Assembly: GCF_020740795.1 (NCBI RefSeq)
Contig: NC_067283.1
Span: 43,761,659 to 43,825,658, forward strand
Reading direction: 5' to 3'
Length of the DNA stretch: 64,000 nt
From: Apus apus
Lineage: Eukaryota; Chordata; Aves; Apodiformes; Apodidae
The position numbers and the translations under genes are program-made. Shown piece after piece: positions 13,001-24,546 of this stretch. Numbering within the stretch: position 1 is the first letter of the stretch; each line of letters opens with the position of its first letter. The notes below the pieces were generated by a model. It was not told where the DNA came from. It saw nothing but the letters and a program-made list of their open reading frames with translations, and did not search any database.

Positions 13001-15455
13001 TGATAAAATACTGCTGCTTCTTTAGAAACTTAGTTTTAGATATGAAACAAGTTTGCACAAAAAATACTGGAATGTGTTCTGCTTTATTTGTTTTTATGTC
13101 TGTTAACAGGACAGACCAGCATCCTGCCTTTAATTCCGTTATAATAAATGCATGTGTTTAATTGCACAGTTTGAAAGTTTGGTGTGAAAGAAACATGTGT
13201 CCTTTACAGGCAAGAGGGAGTTGAAGCTGGCATTTATGTCCCAATAGAAGTTAATGTCCACACTCAAACGGGACAGGTACTGACCTGCCGAAGCTACCAA
13301 ATGAAGGACTATGTCTGTGGTCCCCCTTCTCCTCACTATAAAAAGGTAGGTGTTGCATCACTGCAGTTTTGAAGAGAATGAACAGAGATATATAATTCAG
13401 TACTTCTGTCCTATTTAATAGGTACTTTATTTACAGTGGATGGAAGGAAATACTAACTCTAATGTAAAGGTATAACTTAATCCTTGTGCAGTGTAATGAT
13501 GATCGCAGAAGACTGCTAGCTCTTAAAAGGCCTACTAAATTGGTTTTATTTTTTGGCTTAGTTATGCCTTCCGTATATGAAACCTCTATATAACTCTTGA
13601 ATTAGTTATGATTGACACAAGGATTTCTGAAGGATGTTGTTTACATATATGTAGAAATTCTCTGCTTGAATAATTAATGTACTCCACTAAAAGGACAGAG
13701 GGAAGCTTCCCAGGGGAGAAAGCAGAACCTGGTTTGTAGTCTCAAGGACGTCGATTATCCCTATTGTCTTACAAAGTGTCTGACAATTACTTAATACAGG
13801 AGTCCACCTGCCTCCATTTACCAGGTACATCATCGGTGTATCACAGATCTTCCAGCAACATCGTAAAGCACTGCAGGGTTCCCACTTGAGGGCTGGTGAG
13901 GCAGATGTGTTTCAACACTGTTCTGCAACACGCTGACTCTACAGAGACTCATGATCCAGTCACACAGCAGGCCTGACTTGCTCAGCTTGTGAGATTTGAT
14001 GCCGGCCTCGGGTGGCATGACCGTGTGTCTGGAGTTGTGCAGCTACTGGCAACTGCAGATAGGCATCCCTGTAACTTGTTGACTTTTTCTATCGAGAGCA
14101 AAGAAAGGAGGGCTTGAGCTTGTTAAATCCCAAGTGTGCTGCCTGTGAATCAATTTCCAGGAGCATAGTTAGGGCCAGCTTCTGCTGGGCTTGTGAAAAA
14201 AAGCTTGCTCAGATTGCAGGCTCTGCTGCTTCACAAACCAACTCCCTGCCAACCCACTTCGTGTCGAAACGGAGCTTTGGGGCTTTTCAGGGAGTTTTAC
14301 ACAGTCTGCTGCTGTGTGAGAGCTCTCACCAGCATGCTGTACGAGCAAACTACCAATATCGGCAACTTTTATCTAGTTAAACATTCCTACTGCTGTCAGG
14401 GTCAATTATTGGTTCTCCTTCCCCACCCCCAGTTTTTATTTATTTAAGTTAATGAGGTAGGAGGGCTAAGAACTTAGTACAGGTGACTGCATTGGCACAT
14501 CGTGATCTACATCCCTCTGTTGTTGTGTACTTCTTGTGGCAAAGTTCATTTTTTCTAGACACCTCATAATTGAATTTCCTGGCTGTGGTTTGCATGAAAG
14601 AGTATTTACAATATTGTTATCTGTTAAAAATATGTGTGTATATCTGTGTCTTCATTTCTATATGGGTACTTGCTGGTTTCTTTTTCAAGTCTTGGCTTCT
14701 ACAGCCTTCTCTTCCTCTTCCTGTCACTTAATTTATCTTGTACGAATAGGTAGGTTTATTTTGTATGTAGAAGGAAGGCTGCAGTACCAGACTTGAAGGA
14801 ATCTCTGCTTTTTCACAAAGTTAAGCATCTGTTTCTGTTACTCCTATAATTTGTCTAGGTACTCACTGTTGTGCTTTGGATTTGAACAGCTTAGTTTTTA
14901 AAATAACTTCAGTCATAGATGCTGTATCTCACTCAGATGTGATAGTAAGGCTGGCTAAAGACATAAAAAGTAGTTCTTATCTTCCCTGGAAGAAATAATT
15001 GAATAACTGAAGAGCAGCTTAACTGTGCAGTGTTGTGTGTGCTATAGTAGCATTTCAGAATCTTAGAGGGTATGCCTTGGTAGTTGCAAGCCTTTTCAGA
15101 GTAATTTTTGTTATGCTGCTAAAGTCTTTGGTGGTCTTCCAGAAGCCTTTGCCAATCTTCAGGTACACGTCACGTTGTTTGGGATTAATTCTCTCTTTAC
15201 ATCAAGTGGCGGTTCTTGTATGTGTAAATGTTTGCAGGGGTCTGTCCTTCCGAATACTATTAATGAAGGCACTTTTTTTCTCCCCCCCTCTCCTTTTGAT
15301 TATAGGTTATCTGCATGGGTGCAAAACAGAATGGCTTGCCAACTGACTATCAAAATAAATTAGAAGCTATTGAAACTAATAACTATGCAGGACCGGTGCC
15401 AATCATGGAAGAGATTGAAGCAGCTGTTAAGGCAACGAAAATAAATTCTTCATAG
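6868..15455 (+). CDS. GGCT: Gamma-glutamylcyclotransferase (GGCT), complete, four coding exons
   Basis: Cytosolic enzyme of glutathione turnover that cleaves gamma-glutamyl amino acids into 5-oxoproline and the free amino acid. Joining 6868-7008, 10030-10175, 13210-13345 and 15306-15455 gives 190 residues; the human protein has 188. The substrate-loop motif YGSN falls at residues 22-25 and the catalytic glutamate at residue 98 (KQEGV), both at the human numbering. Other family blocks are [19 protein letters not shown] and PPSPHYKK. All introns are GT-AG. The start at 6868 has G at +4 and gives an N-terminus of the expected length; it is unusually glycine-rich (residues 4-15). NOD1 follows on the same strand about 1.1 kb after the gene end. 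Confidence 0.97.
8011..8045 (+). repeat. CR1 tail remnant
   Basis: The segment GGGGGGTTGGAACTAGATGA followed by TCTTGAA matches the stretch just before the end of CR1, but breaks off before the usual GGTCCCTTCCAAC block. It is a remnant of one copy lying immediately before another. Confidence 0.7.
8060..8328 (+). repeat. CR1 LINE 3' fragment inside GGCT intron 1
   Basis: Typical CR1 blocks in order: GTGAGGGTGGTGAGACACTG, GAACAGGTTGCCCAGGGAAG, CAACCTGGTCTAGTGGGAGG, GGTCCCTTCCAACCCAAACC, then ACTCTGTGAAT at the end. It lies sense to GGCT and ends about 1.7 kb before exon 2. Confidence 0.95.
10030..10175 (+). CDS. GGCT: GGCT coding exon 2 (residues 48-95)
   Basis: Acceptor tttgcag|GATTTT and donor GATAA|gtaggt, 146 nt, ending with two bases of codon 96. 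It encodes DFKLEFG, WHGG and the strongly conserved [14 protein letters not shown] strand of the cyclotransferase barrel. The intronic TAG just after the junction ends the unspliced frame, so the split AA|G codon is needed to continue. Confidence 0.95.
10176..13209 (+). other. GGCT: GGCT intron 2
   Basis: A 3.0-kb GT-AG intron without recognisable transposons. It contains a perfect 11-bp hairpin at 10310-10333 and an A19 run at 11965-11983. Open frames inside, including one of 133 residues at 11089-11490, lack family resemblance and convincing splice borders. Confidence 0.85.
10310..10333. repeat. Near-palindrome, 11-bp perfect arms with 2-nt spacer
   Basis: Arm TGTTAGATGTC (10310-10320), spacer TT, then the exact reverse complement GACATCTAACA (10323-10333). 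It lies 135 nt downstream of GGCT exon 2. Function unknown. Confidence 0.9.
13210..13345 (+). CDS. GGCT: GGCT coding exon 3 (residues 96-141)
   Basis: Acceptor cctttacag|G and donor AAAAAG|gtaggt, 136 nt. The first base completes Lys96. The exon carries the catalytic Glu98 in KQEGVEAG, the IEVNV strand and the TCRSYQM and PPSPHYKK blocks. Confidence 0.95.
13346..15305 (+). other. GGCT: GGCT intron 3
   Basis: A 2.0-kb GT-AG intron ending in a good polypyrimidine tract (about 15269-15297). I see no transposon and no supported exon in it. Confidence 0.85.
15306..15455 (+). CDS. GGCT: GGCT coding exon 4 (residues 142-190) and stop
   Basis: Acceptor gattatag|GTT; 49 codons and a TAG stop. The block [12 protein letters not shown] matches the family's penultimate helix region. 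The last residues (KATKINSS) differ from mammals, as expected for the variable C-terminus. Confidence 0.95.
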   Translation, partial: VICMGAKQNGLPTDYQNKLEAIETNNYAGPVPIMEEIEAAVKATKINSS

Positions 15456-15696
15456 AATACCTCTGCACTTGCTTGGTTATTCACCTTGACCTAGGTATCT
15501 CTCCTCACTGTGCTGATCAGCAGTTTATTTATCAAGAAAAGATGTTTGCTGTGTATCTACAGTAAGCCATTAGACATAATTTGAGGTCTGAAGACACGCT
15601 GACGTTGGTAACTTTTTTGTGTGTATAGCTTGACTACATGCTGAAGTTTTTGCAGATTTGGAAATTATCCTTTTGTAATTGTCATGCAGTGCTGCA

Positions 15697-15702
15697 AATA
15701 AA
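15697..15702 (+). terminator. GGCT: GGCT poly(A) signal
   Basis: AATAAA lies 242 nt after the GGCT stop and is followed by T-rich sequence. It implies a short 3' UTR ending near 15720. Confidence 0.8.
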
Positions 15703-15724
15703 TTTCTGCTTCATGTCCTGCTTA

Positions 15725-16819
15725 TAGACTTTTTAAAAGAAGGCTGTCGTGCTAGGTACTGGCATCTCTTGCCCTCTGAGCAATAAGGGCTGCAGGATCA
15801 TGCCCTTCATTTTTAAATACTGTGTACACAATTACCAAGATTTGTTACAGTGCAAAGTAGGCTCAAAACTCTAAATGGAGACTAAACTTTTTTCCTTTGC
15901 TGCTTCTTTTAATGCTTTAAACCCCAACCTATCTGAAGCTATGGAGCTCCTGTTTCTGTTTATATAGTTAGTAAAGAAAGTAATTTTTTTTAAGTATCTC
16001 CATGTTTTTTAAGTGTTAGACCAAAAGGCAACTGAGGCCTGAAGACAACATTCAGCAAAGGATCTCAAAGCATAACGGCCTCCTCCTTTCTATGTCTCGT
16101 AATCATCACAGGTGAACTGGTTAGGTATAGCCAACAGGTTTTTTAATCATTTTAGTTAGGTAATTTCAAGGTTCTTTAACTTTTTTAACTGGTATGTTGC
16201 TTATCTAGGCCTTGGTCTCGTGTCCAGGGAAATCAGGAAGACTCCTGAGTCCTAGTGCATTTATTTAATGGTTTTGTTTGCTTGTTAAACCCCAGAGGAA
16301 CAGATTTGGCCACTTCTCCCCACTCCCCTGGCTTTGACAATCTTCTGCAAAAGTGGAAGCTCTTCTAACAATTACAGTACTTCTCTTTATGGTACTTAGC
16401 AACCCTTGTACCTAGTCCGTGGGGGACAAGAGGACTTTGTCTACCTGGAAGATGTCAAACAACAAAACTTGGATGTCTGTATTTTTCTCTCTTGATGAAC
16501 AGAGGGGGTGTGAGATGTCATTTGTGCCACCTGTGTGAATGCTTAGACAAATGACGGAGGAACAGACTTGCTGGATCTTCTGTGTATAAATTTTTTCTGT
16601 TAACTTCTGCCAGGGACGAATAGGTGCTCTCTTGATGTCATATGCCCATTTCCAGAGCTGGGCGCTGTGACTGCAGTAAAACACGCTATTTCCAGTATTA
16701 GCAGTGTCTAGTCTGAAACAGTAAATAAAATCGTGATTACCAGACATTTCCCGTGTCTTTTCAATGCATGTTTCAGGAGCATCAGTGCTGCTTACAGAAG
16801 TGAAAGCTGGAAATCTTAA
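15725..16819. other. GGCT-NOD1 intergenic spacer
   Basis: About 1.1 kb between the GGCT poly(A) site and the NOD1 CpG island. It contains one 156-residue open frame on the - strand (16412-16882) that begins in the island; I do not recognise it and treat it as unproven (see findings). No repeats are visible. Confidence 0.6.
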
Positions 16820-17880
16820 CTGAACTTGCATGGCCCGGGTGGGAAACCTGGGCGGGAACACGCTCCTCGACCTCGGCACCACCGAGGTGCCCGTACCACT
16901 CTCCTTGGGGCTTCTGAGCTTTTCAATCGGCTTTTTACTGCTGCAAGAAGAGAAGGGAGACTACTACCCTGACAACCTGCTGGGAGGGAGTGGGCAGGAG
17001 CTACTGGATGCCTCCCGCCGAGGGAACGGGGTGGCAGCGCCCGAGGCCCGGGGGGGAAGGTCTCCTCCTCCAGCGAGGCAGGACCCTGGCGCCTCTCCCG
17101 GGCGAGGAGGCCTCCTTCCCGGGCCGCGGCGCGAAGGGAAGGGCGCTGCTGGCGGGGGAGAACCAGCCCTGGGCCCTGCCTGCCCGCCCGGGGAGGAGAG
17201 GCCGCCGGCGGGGCGGGGGCAGCGCCCGTGGGGCAGCGCCCGTGGGGCGGCGGCCGCCTCCCCGCCCCTCGCCTCCGTCCCTCGGCCGCCGCGGTGAGTG
17301 CAGGGCAAGGGCCCGGCCGGAGGAGGGGGCCGCGCCACGGCCTCCCGGGCCCCGCGGGGGGTGGGCGGCCCGGGGCGGGGGGCGGCAGCAGCTCCGCGGC
17401 GGGACGGGAGCCTCGCTCCGGCCTTCCCGCCGCTTGCGCGCCCGCGCTTCTCTCTGGCGGCGGGAAGGGCTGCGAGGCGGACGGGGAAGGGGCTGCGGCC
17501 CGGCGGCCGCCGCTGGGTGAGCTGCTTCTCCAGCCGCCGGGTTGAAAACCTGGGGGCTTTCCCCTGTTTCTTCAGCGGGGGCCCTTCCCGCCGCCCCGCG
17601 GGAGGCTGCCGGGAGGGCTGTTGTTGGCAGCGCGAAGACAGGAGAGCGGGGCAGCGCTGCCGGGAGGGAACAGGGCTGCGGGTGCGGGCCGGCGGTGCAG
17701 CTCCCGGGGAGGCTGCGGGTGCGGGAGCGGCGGGGAGGAGAGCCCGGCCGCCGGGAAGGGGCCGCGGCGGTGCGGTCTGCTGTGCGCGGCCGGGAGGAGG
17801 CCGGGGAGGTGGAGCTGAAAGCCTGGGAGGTGGAATTAAAAGCGTCAGGAGAGCTGTGAATGCGCAGCCCCATCGATTGC
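16820..17880 (+). promoter_or_regulatory. NOD1: CpG island with probable NOD1 promoter and non-coding exon 1
   Basis: A sharply bounded GC-rich, CpG-dense block of about 1 kb with many GC boxes, 6.5 kb upstream of the NOD1 start codon and on its side. A strong donor GCCGCG|gtgagtg ends a likely first non-coding exon at 17293; its 5' end is not determinable. Joining this exon to the acceptor at 24207 would give the NOD1 leader. Open frames of 100 to 330 residues on both strands here are Pro/Ala/Gly/Arg-rich, as expected from an island without stop codons. Confidence 0.7.
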
Positions 17881-20711
17881 CGTTTTGGTTGTGGGGTTCG
17901 CCGCAGGTTGAAGGTGAAAACAGTGAATAACAGCAGGAAAGCGTTTTCATTTTTTTTTAGATACACCAGTAAATTGTTCCCTCCCTCCTCCGCCTCTTAA
18001 AAAAGATCCCTAGGATTTCTCTGATTGAAGAAAATTTCGTTGCTTTTTAGTAGTGGTTTCTTCTTGTTGGACTTTTCCCACCAGCAAGGAGTTACCAGGA
18101 AACCACAGGAAATCTTTTTGACAGGGGCTTGTTAATTCATCCGAACGTAAAGTTCTGTTTCTTTAAAAGTCAGCCATTAGGAAACGTCGCAGCAACACCT
18201 GTGAGGAATGCGAGTGTTTCTATAAAAGCCTGTGGCTTTTAAACAAAAGCTCATCAGTTTACCCCGTGGAGGCAGAAAGAATTTATTCTATGTTCTTTTG
18301 TATCTGTTGCTCTTCCAACAACTGGGGGTGGCTGCAGAAAGACTGTAGTACAGTCAAAGGAGAGAAAGGGGAGGGGAAAAAAACAATCCCTGAAGGATGC
18401 TTGTCTCTGTGACCTCAGAGCAATGCAAAAATCACATGAGTTGTAATGGACTGACACTAGTGTGATGTTAACCAAGGCATTTATTGACACACATAGCCTT
18501 GCTCATCATAGTTACACAGAATTCGTAAACTGGGGTATGATAAGTGTGTTTTAATTCGTGGGTGTAGAATATCATTTAGGATCAGTACAGGGATTCTGCA
18601 CAAGCTCTGTCAATGCCCCGTTTGTACTGTAAAAATAAAAGGCTAATTTTCAGTACCTTTGAGAAATATATTGCATCACTTCTGGTCAAAATATGCAGAC
18701 TTTTTGTGTGGTGAATGTGCCTATTTGCTTCTAATCTCTACACTTTTTTTTTTTTACTGTAGACCTATGTGAAAGAGCTGAAGTTCTTTTAAAAGTGTGG
18801 GCTGCTGTGTGGAAACACTTTCTGTCTTACTCGTTATAGTCAAAGGCTGGGTGCTGTGGCACAGATAAATTGTGGAACAGCATTCTCTTTCTGTTTCTCC
18901 CGGTAACAGCAAAAAAATTGCGTTTAGACTGGCTTGACAGAGTCTAAATTATTACCATTATTAATGAAAAAGCATGGCAAAGTCTCCAGTTCTCTTGCTG
19001 TAATGACTCCTCTGAGGTGGCTGGCACTGTAAAATAGCTTTTCTCAGGAAACCAATCTTGACTTGGAGTCACAAAGGGCACAGATTTTCATGTGAAATGA
19101 GGCACTCTTTTTCATTCATCCACCTCTCAAAGAGTAATTGCATTTTGAATACTGCAGACAGAAGGTTATGCCAACAAGGACCCCACTGGCCCTGGGCTGG
19201 CACTGAGGCTTGTGTGTGTGCTTCACTGTTGCCCTGCCAGAGCTGGCTACAAGGTGCTGTGAAAATCCTGAGGGTATTCCAGCTGCTGGCTGCTGATAGC
19301 TGGCTGTATGGTACAGGACTTTTTTTCACAGGCAGTTTAGGGGAAGAGTTTTTGTCAGAATAGCAAGACTACAGAAGTAGTATTGACTGAGTTTTCAGAA
19401 ATGTTCTAGTTTGATCTTAAATCATCTGCTTTAGGGGATAGTTGTTAATTAATTTGCTCCTTGTATTGCCTTTACTGCTTCATCCTGCAGTCTCCTTGGA
19501 AGCAGCCAGCTTAATGAGTGAATTCCCTAAGTCACGTGGAAATAGAAAAGTTTTTAAGCTATTCCTTAAGATCCTTCAGCCCCTTTATCTGCAGCATTTA
19601 TGTTTGGTAAGGCCTTGTTGTGAAAAACAGTGTATTCTTCACTGCCAAAGGGTTTGCAGCACTAGAAATTGAAAGGGCATAGCAGTTTTGTTAAAAGAAG
19701 AGCAAGGAGATCTTAGTGGAAAGAGGATGTGAGAAGGGCAGGGCCAGGAAAGATATAAATGTATATATGCTTGCACAATGCTGAGAATACAAGGAAGTCA
19801 GAAGAACCGCTAGATAGAAGTGCCAGTGCCTTCATTCAGAGGGCATCAGTGTCACTGCAGCTTATTGACACAGATTATACAAAACCTTGCTGTAAGCACT
19901 AATACTTTTACTGTACCTCTTACTATGACAAATTTCATTTCCCTGTTTCATTTCTCTCCTTATTCCTGGCCAGATCCCCATCTTGCTTCCTCTCTCTCGT
20001 TTTCAGCTTGGTATGCCTCTCTTGCCACACTTGCTGTTGCTCCTCACATCACTTCAGTCCCCGCTGACACTTCATTTGTCCAGGGCCCTCTCTTCCCTCT
20101 CTTCATTGTCTACAGCTGGTGGGTGAGCCCTCTTGCTCTGTTTTTTGTTTGGTTTATTAGTTGTTTGCTTGTTTTTTTAATTCCTGGTAGTCTGTTTTCT
20201 GTCTCCATCACTGGACCAAAGTGCTGTGCTCAAAATAGCTAACTGAATTTCCTCTCCAACATCACTGGCAGGCTCTTGAGTAAATTATTGGTTTATATTT
20301 TTCCTCTCAGGGACAAGAAGTCCATTCTGTTCCCAGATAGGAAGCTTTTCCCCATAAGTGTCTCTCCTGTTGTCTTCCCATTCTAGACTCCTGCTTCACC
20401 TAGGTATCATCTCTTCTGTCTCCATTCTTTCTTAGGTGTTCTGCTGGTTCAACTATTGTATCAAGCTTGCAAATCTTTCCCTTTTATCTTGTGTACATAC
20501 CTTTCCGTGTACAAAACCTCAAGGATAGCTCTCATTTCTCTTAATAGATGTATTCACAAGCTGTTGCCATCAGGTCTGTCTTTACTGTAACTTGGTGATG
20601 TTTTCCAAAGGACTGTAAGAGCCTTAAGGTGGCTTTCAGATTTTATTCATTAGCCCTCTCAGAAACTGACCAGTTCCAGAAATGAGGCAGTAGTTCTCAA
20701 CAGTGAATGTT

Positions 20712-20747
20712 CTTGGTCAGTGCACAGACCTTGGTCAGTGCACTGAG
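20712..20747. repeat. 18-bp tandem duplication
   Basis: CTTGGTCAGTGCACAGAC is followed directly by CTTGGTCAGTGCACTGAG, two copies differing at the end. It is a small local duplication within the NOD1 leader intron. Confidence 0.75.
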
Positions 20748-21109
20748 GTATCTCACATTAATATATGTCGCAGTCTTTACTAAGAATGTCCCCATGACTG
20801 ATGCCACATCAGTCACAAGAATTGCACTGGAATTGAATCTGGCACCTGGAGTGCCCTAGATAAGGCAAAGAACACTATATGCACTCTGCCAAGAAAATGC
20901 TTTCAAGGCATATTTACCTTTAGACATACCAGATGTGTAACCTAGCACTGTAAAACTAACAGATCTTTGCTTGTAACAAGAGCCTTAGTACTTTGTAACC
21001 TTGTGATCCCTCGCTGAAAAGACTCATGTTAAAGCACTGTGCAAGTTGGGACTCTTTCCAAAAGGAGAGGTAATGGACTTGCAGATAAGTTGAAGACATC
21101 GTGATTGAC

Positions 21110-21152
21110 CTCACAAACAAACAAACCAAAACAAACAAACAAACAAAACCCC
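21110..21152. repeat. AAAC-type simple repeat
   Basis: CAAACAAACAAACC-like units continue to an AAACCCCC end. It is a low-complexity tract and may be the degraded tail of an old retro-insertion, though no body is recognisable. Confidence 0.8.
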
Positions 21153-24100
21153 CTAGGAAAATAGAATCTTAGGCATCAGAATCTTAAGGGCAGTCTAAGA
21201 GAGCAGGCATGTTTCTCATGCTGTTCAGAACTTTCAGGTGCTGTTTAACCTAGAACTGCTAGTGTAGAAAATTTTTGTGTTTAGTTTAGTCTGATTAGGA
21301 CCTGAGGTTTCTTCATACAGCTGATGCACTTTGCTACAAATGTGCACATACCTGCCTAGCTCTTACCTGTGTGTGGCAGGAAGTCTTTCTGTTCCAGCAC
21401 CATTTAAGGTGTTCAGCTGCTCATCTGATGTGGCATTTTCTTAGTCTCTGGATGGTGGAATTTTCCAGTTTTTCTTATTAAAAGAGACTGATGAAAATTA
21501 CTGTTTTCTCCAGTACTGGGTGGTGTGGATTTTTTGCCTTAAAGTTAATATTGCCACTGAAAATATCACTGAGTACGTCAGCATGCACAGAATTTATATT
21601 GCCATCTCTGACTTCCCTGCTTGGCATTTTTGCTCTTTCTCCTTTTCTCCCCTGATGCTTAGCCTCACTTTATATTCCTTTTTTGATTGACTGCTCTGTT
21701 GTTTCTTCACTGTCTTGCAGATCACCCTGTGTGACAGGGAACATGCTGTCTCCTGCAGCATATGTAAGATTATCCCTTCCAGTAGCAACCAGGTTCTGTA
21801 CTGACTTGGACTTAATCAGATGCAGGGAAGTAATCTTTGAGGCCTTCAGATTTTTCCATATTTTCCATGCTCTTGCGCTTTGGTGTATTTATTCTTTTCT
21901 TACCCTCTTTGTAGATGGATCTGAAAGAGTGAAAAAAATACTTCTATTTGTTTTGTACACATGACAGCATGTTGGTTCATTACTATGTTTGTCTCAGTTC
22001 TTACAAAGTAGGAAGAAAGGAAATGCATTGGGATAATGTAGTCCTAGAATAACCAAAGCAAGCAAGGAGGTCCAGTGTCTTGAAAGAAAAAGGTTAACAT
22101 TTCTATTGCATGTGTTTTAAGGTGACTCTGTTTAACTAAAATAGCTATTGTTTGGTTTTCATCATAGAGTTCATTTACGAAATGAGCTTTCTTGAACAAA
22201 GAGATGTGCCAGTGTGGCTTCTAGGAAGCTGAGTGACTCAGAAATCAGCCACTTCATCTGGTGGGTCATGTGAATGGCGTAATGAAAGGTTGGTTTGTCT
22301 GAGTAGATACAGTCAATTACTCATGTGGTAAGAAAGTCAGATCACTTGGTTACATTCCCCTTGGTTGGAAGAGTTTTGCAGTTTTGGAGTTGGCTGTGAT
22401 CCAGAACAGTTGTGCTGGGGATTTGCCTGGTCTCTGTTGAGCTTTTGGAGGGCTCAACTCTTAATGCAGTTACCTGCATCTGTGCAGGTCAGCAACCATA
22501 AGTTAGGATCTGTTGATCTCCTGGAATCAGAGGAGCTAAGCTTGGTTGGTCTGTGGTTCCAATTGTAGATAGGTAATATCACCGAAATGCAGTAGTATAA
22601 ACTGTGTCTTTCTCCAGCATCAAGCAGGAGAAGCTACTACACTGATGAAGACTGCAGCTTCTGGTATGAAAAACCCACACAGATAAGTTTGTTCCTGTAG
22701 CAAGTCACCTAGAAGAATCTGTGAGCTGACAGGTCTCAGTTACAGCTCGTCAGGGGAGTGCTGGGGAGCATTTGGAAGGTTTGCTGCCACTGGAAATGTC
22801 TTGGAAAATGGTGACAATTTTGTAGAGGCAGAGCTTGCATCTTTTTCAGAATTGTTCCTACGCTTTTTGCCTTGTAAAGAAAAATGAGAATAAGTGACCA
22901 TCTGAAGAAGAGCTCTCAAGAGCTGGTATAGAGAATGAGGGCATACACAGCATATATATATCTGTAGACAAGGAGAGAGCCTTCATGCTACAGAATAGTT
23001 TCTAAACAACCCCTCTACAGCAGTGAGAGGGTTTCCTGAGCCCGAAGCTGTCACGTTGTGTCTCTAGGTGTTCATGCAGGGGCTGAGGTTAGGTATTCAA
23101 CCCTTAGTGTTTGTGCCCGCTTTAAATTGGTATCTTCATTCTGTGCAATCTCTTCCCTTTATGAAGGTGGAGGTGGGTTGGATGCCCAATCCAGTAATGG
23201 ATATGAATTTTGATGTCATCTTCCAGGCCTAGCTCATCGTATGAGGAAAGAGTCTGTGAATTGAGTTATTCTGTGCAATCGCTTCTCAAGGTGAGGTCCA
23301 GATTTTTGTGTGAATCACTAGAGGTGGGATCTTGTATATTTACAGTGACTTCTTTCAGTCCTTTCTCTAACATTGTTATTGTTCATCTTCTGAAAAACTG
23401 TTTTTTTTACGTTTATGGTAGTCACCTGAATGTAATTACATTAAACCAATGCAATGAAATTTTCCCTGTTTTACACGCTGTCTGAACCAATAGCTTTAGG
23501 AGGTATGAAACGCTCTGTGCTCCTAAGTGGTGTACTAGCTCTGAAATCTACAGCAGCATTTTCACTGTTGGCATAATTTTACTCTGGGCTTTCTTAACAG
23601 AAGCATCTGATCAGTGGTTTTCCCAGAGTGTCGCTGCTGCCTCTCAAACCTGGTGCCCTGAAGCTAAATGCTTTTTCCTAGTTTAACTAAAACTGTCTCA
23701 AGAGTTCACAAGGCCTCGTTTACAGGGACAGTTATCATATCTGCAACACTTTATACAGCATCTGTTGTAACAAAGAAAAAGCTAAGTGAATTGCTACTAT
23801 AAATTAATTCCTCCAACAAAATGAATTGCTATGAAGTATAATTTTATTCTGTTTATTTCCCTGACCAGATATGTTTGGACAGATCCCCTGCTGTGTCTAT
23901 TGAAACATGAAAAGCTAATAAACAATATTAAATTATACACCAAGAACAAGCAGTTAATAAAGCAGATGCCAGTGGTGGTGTTTGAGGCAAGCTCTACAGT
24001 AAGGCACTGGGTACAGAAGAGAGCCTGCCTGCTGTAGGTATTTTGTTTCCAAAACCTTAACAAATAAATGCAAGTACCTGAGGAAGAAACATTTTAATGA

Positions 24101-24207
24101 GGTTGGCCATGATATTATGCAGATATTATTTCCTTGATGGCTACTTGAAGGATGTATCTGCATAGGATAAAGTTTAAATTGAGGTTCTATACAATTACTT
24201 TTTACAG

Positions 24208-24330
24208 GCTCAGTAACATGAAGGACAGATTGCCAGTTTCCCCGAAGTTAACTCCAAGCTGACTTCTCACTGCAAATGGACAGTTTGTCAAAGATGAGTC
24301 TAGGTGAAGCAGCTTCTTGCTATCTCAACT
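24208..24330 (+). promoter_or_regulatory. NOD1: NOD1 5' leader in the first coding exon, with two upstream ORFs
   Basis: The acceptor tactttttacag|GCTC suggests the exon starts at 24208. Two upstream ATGs lie before the NOD1 start. The first, at 24218, makes a 14-codon ORF ending at 24262. The second, at 24276, has G at +4 and C at -3, and reads out of frame across the NOD1 ATG to a stop at 24353. Such leaders usually lower translation of the main ORF. That they do so here is inference, and depends on the exon really starting this far upstream. Confidence 0.6.
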
Positions 24331-24546
24331 ATGGAAGGCCAAATTTGTGCTAACTCAGAGATTTCTGTGGAAAAAACTCCAGGAGCAGGTCCTCCATCCT
24401 TCATTGCTTTGCTGAAGGTATATCGAGAACTTCTGGTCAGTCGAATCCGAAACACACAGTGTTTGATTGACAACTTGATTAAGAATGACTACTTCTCCAC
24501 TGAAGATGCAGAAATTGTTGTCCAATTTCCAACTCAAGCAGATAAG
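24331..24546 (+). CDS. NOD1: NOD1 coding exon 1 (residues 1-72), CARD
   Basis: Runs from the ATG to donor GATAAG|gtattc in phase 0, 216 nt. It encodes a variable first 27 residues, about five longer than in human, then the CARD with RELLVSRIRNTQCL and NDYFSTEDAEIV. Confidence 0.96.

Larger units (their letters stand above)
17294..24207 (+). other. NOD1: NOD1 5'-UTR intron(s)
   Basis: About 6.9 kb between the island donor and the acceptor tactttttacag before 24208. It contains an AAAC repeat (21110-21152), an 18-bp tandem duplication (20712-20747) and two segments with exon-like borders (21721-21763 and 23227-23290) that could be optional non-coding exons. I see no CR1 and no coding exon. Confidence 0.65.

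Noticed and set aside
16830-17966. Open frames of 100-328 residues on both strands in the NOD1 CpG island
   Set aside because: Several frames are open at once with low-complexity composition and no family resemblance. The + strand frame at 16830 runs through the strong donor at 17293.
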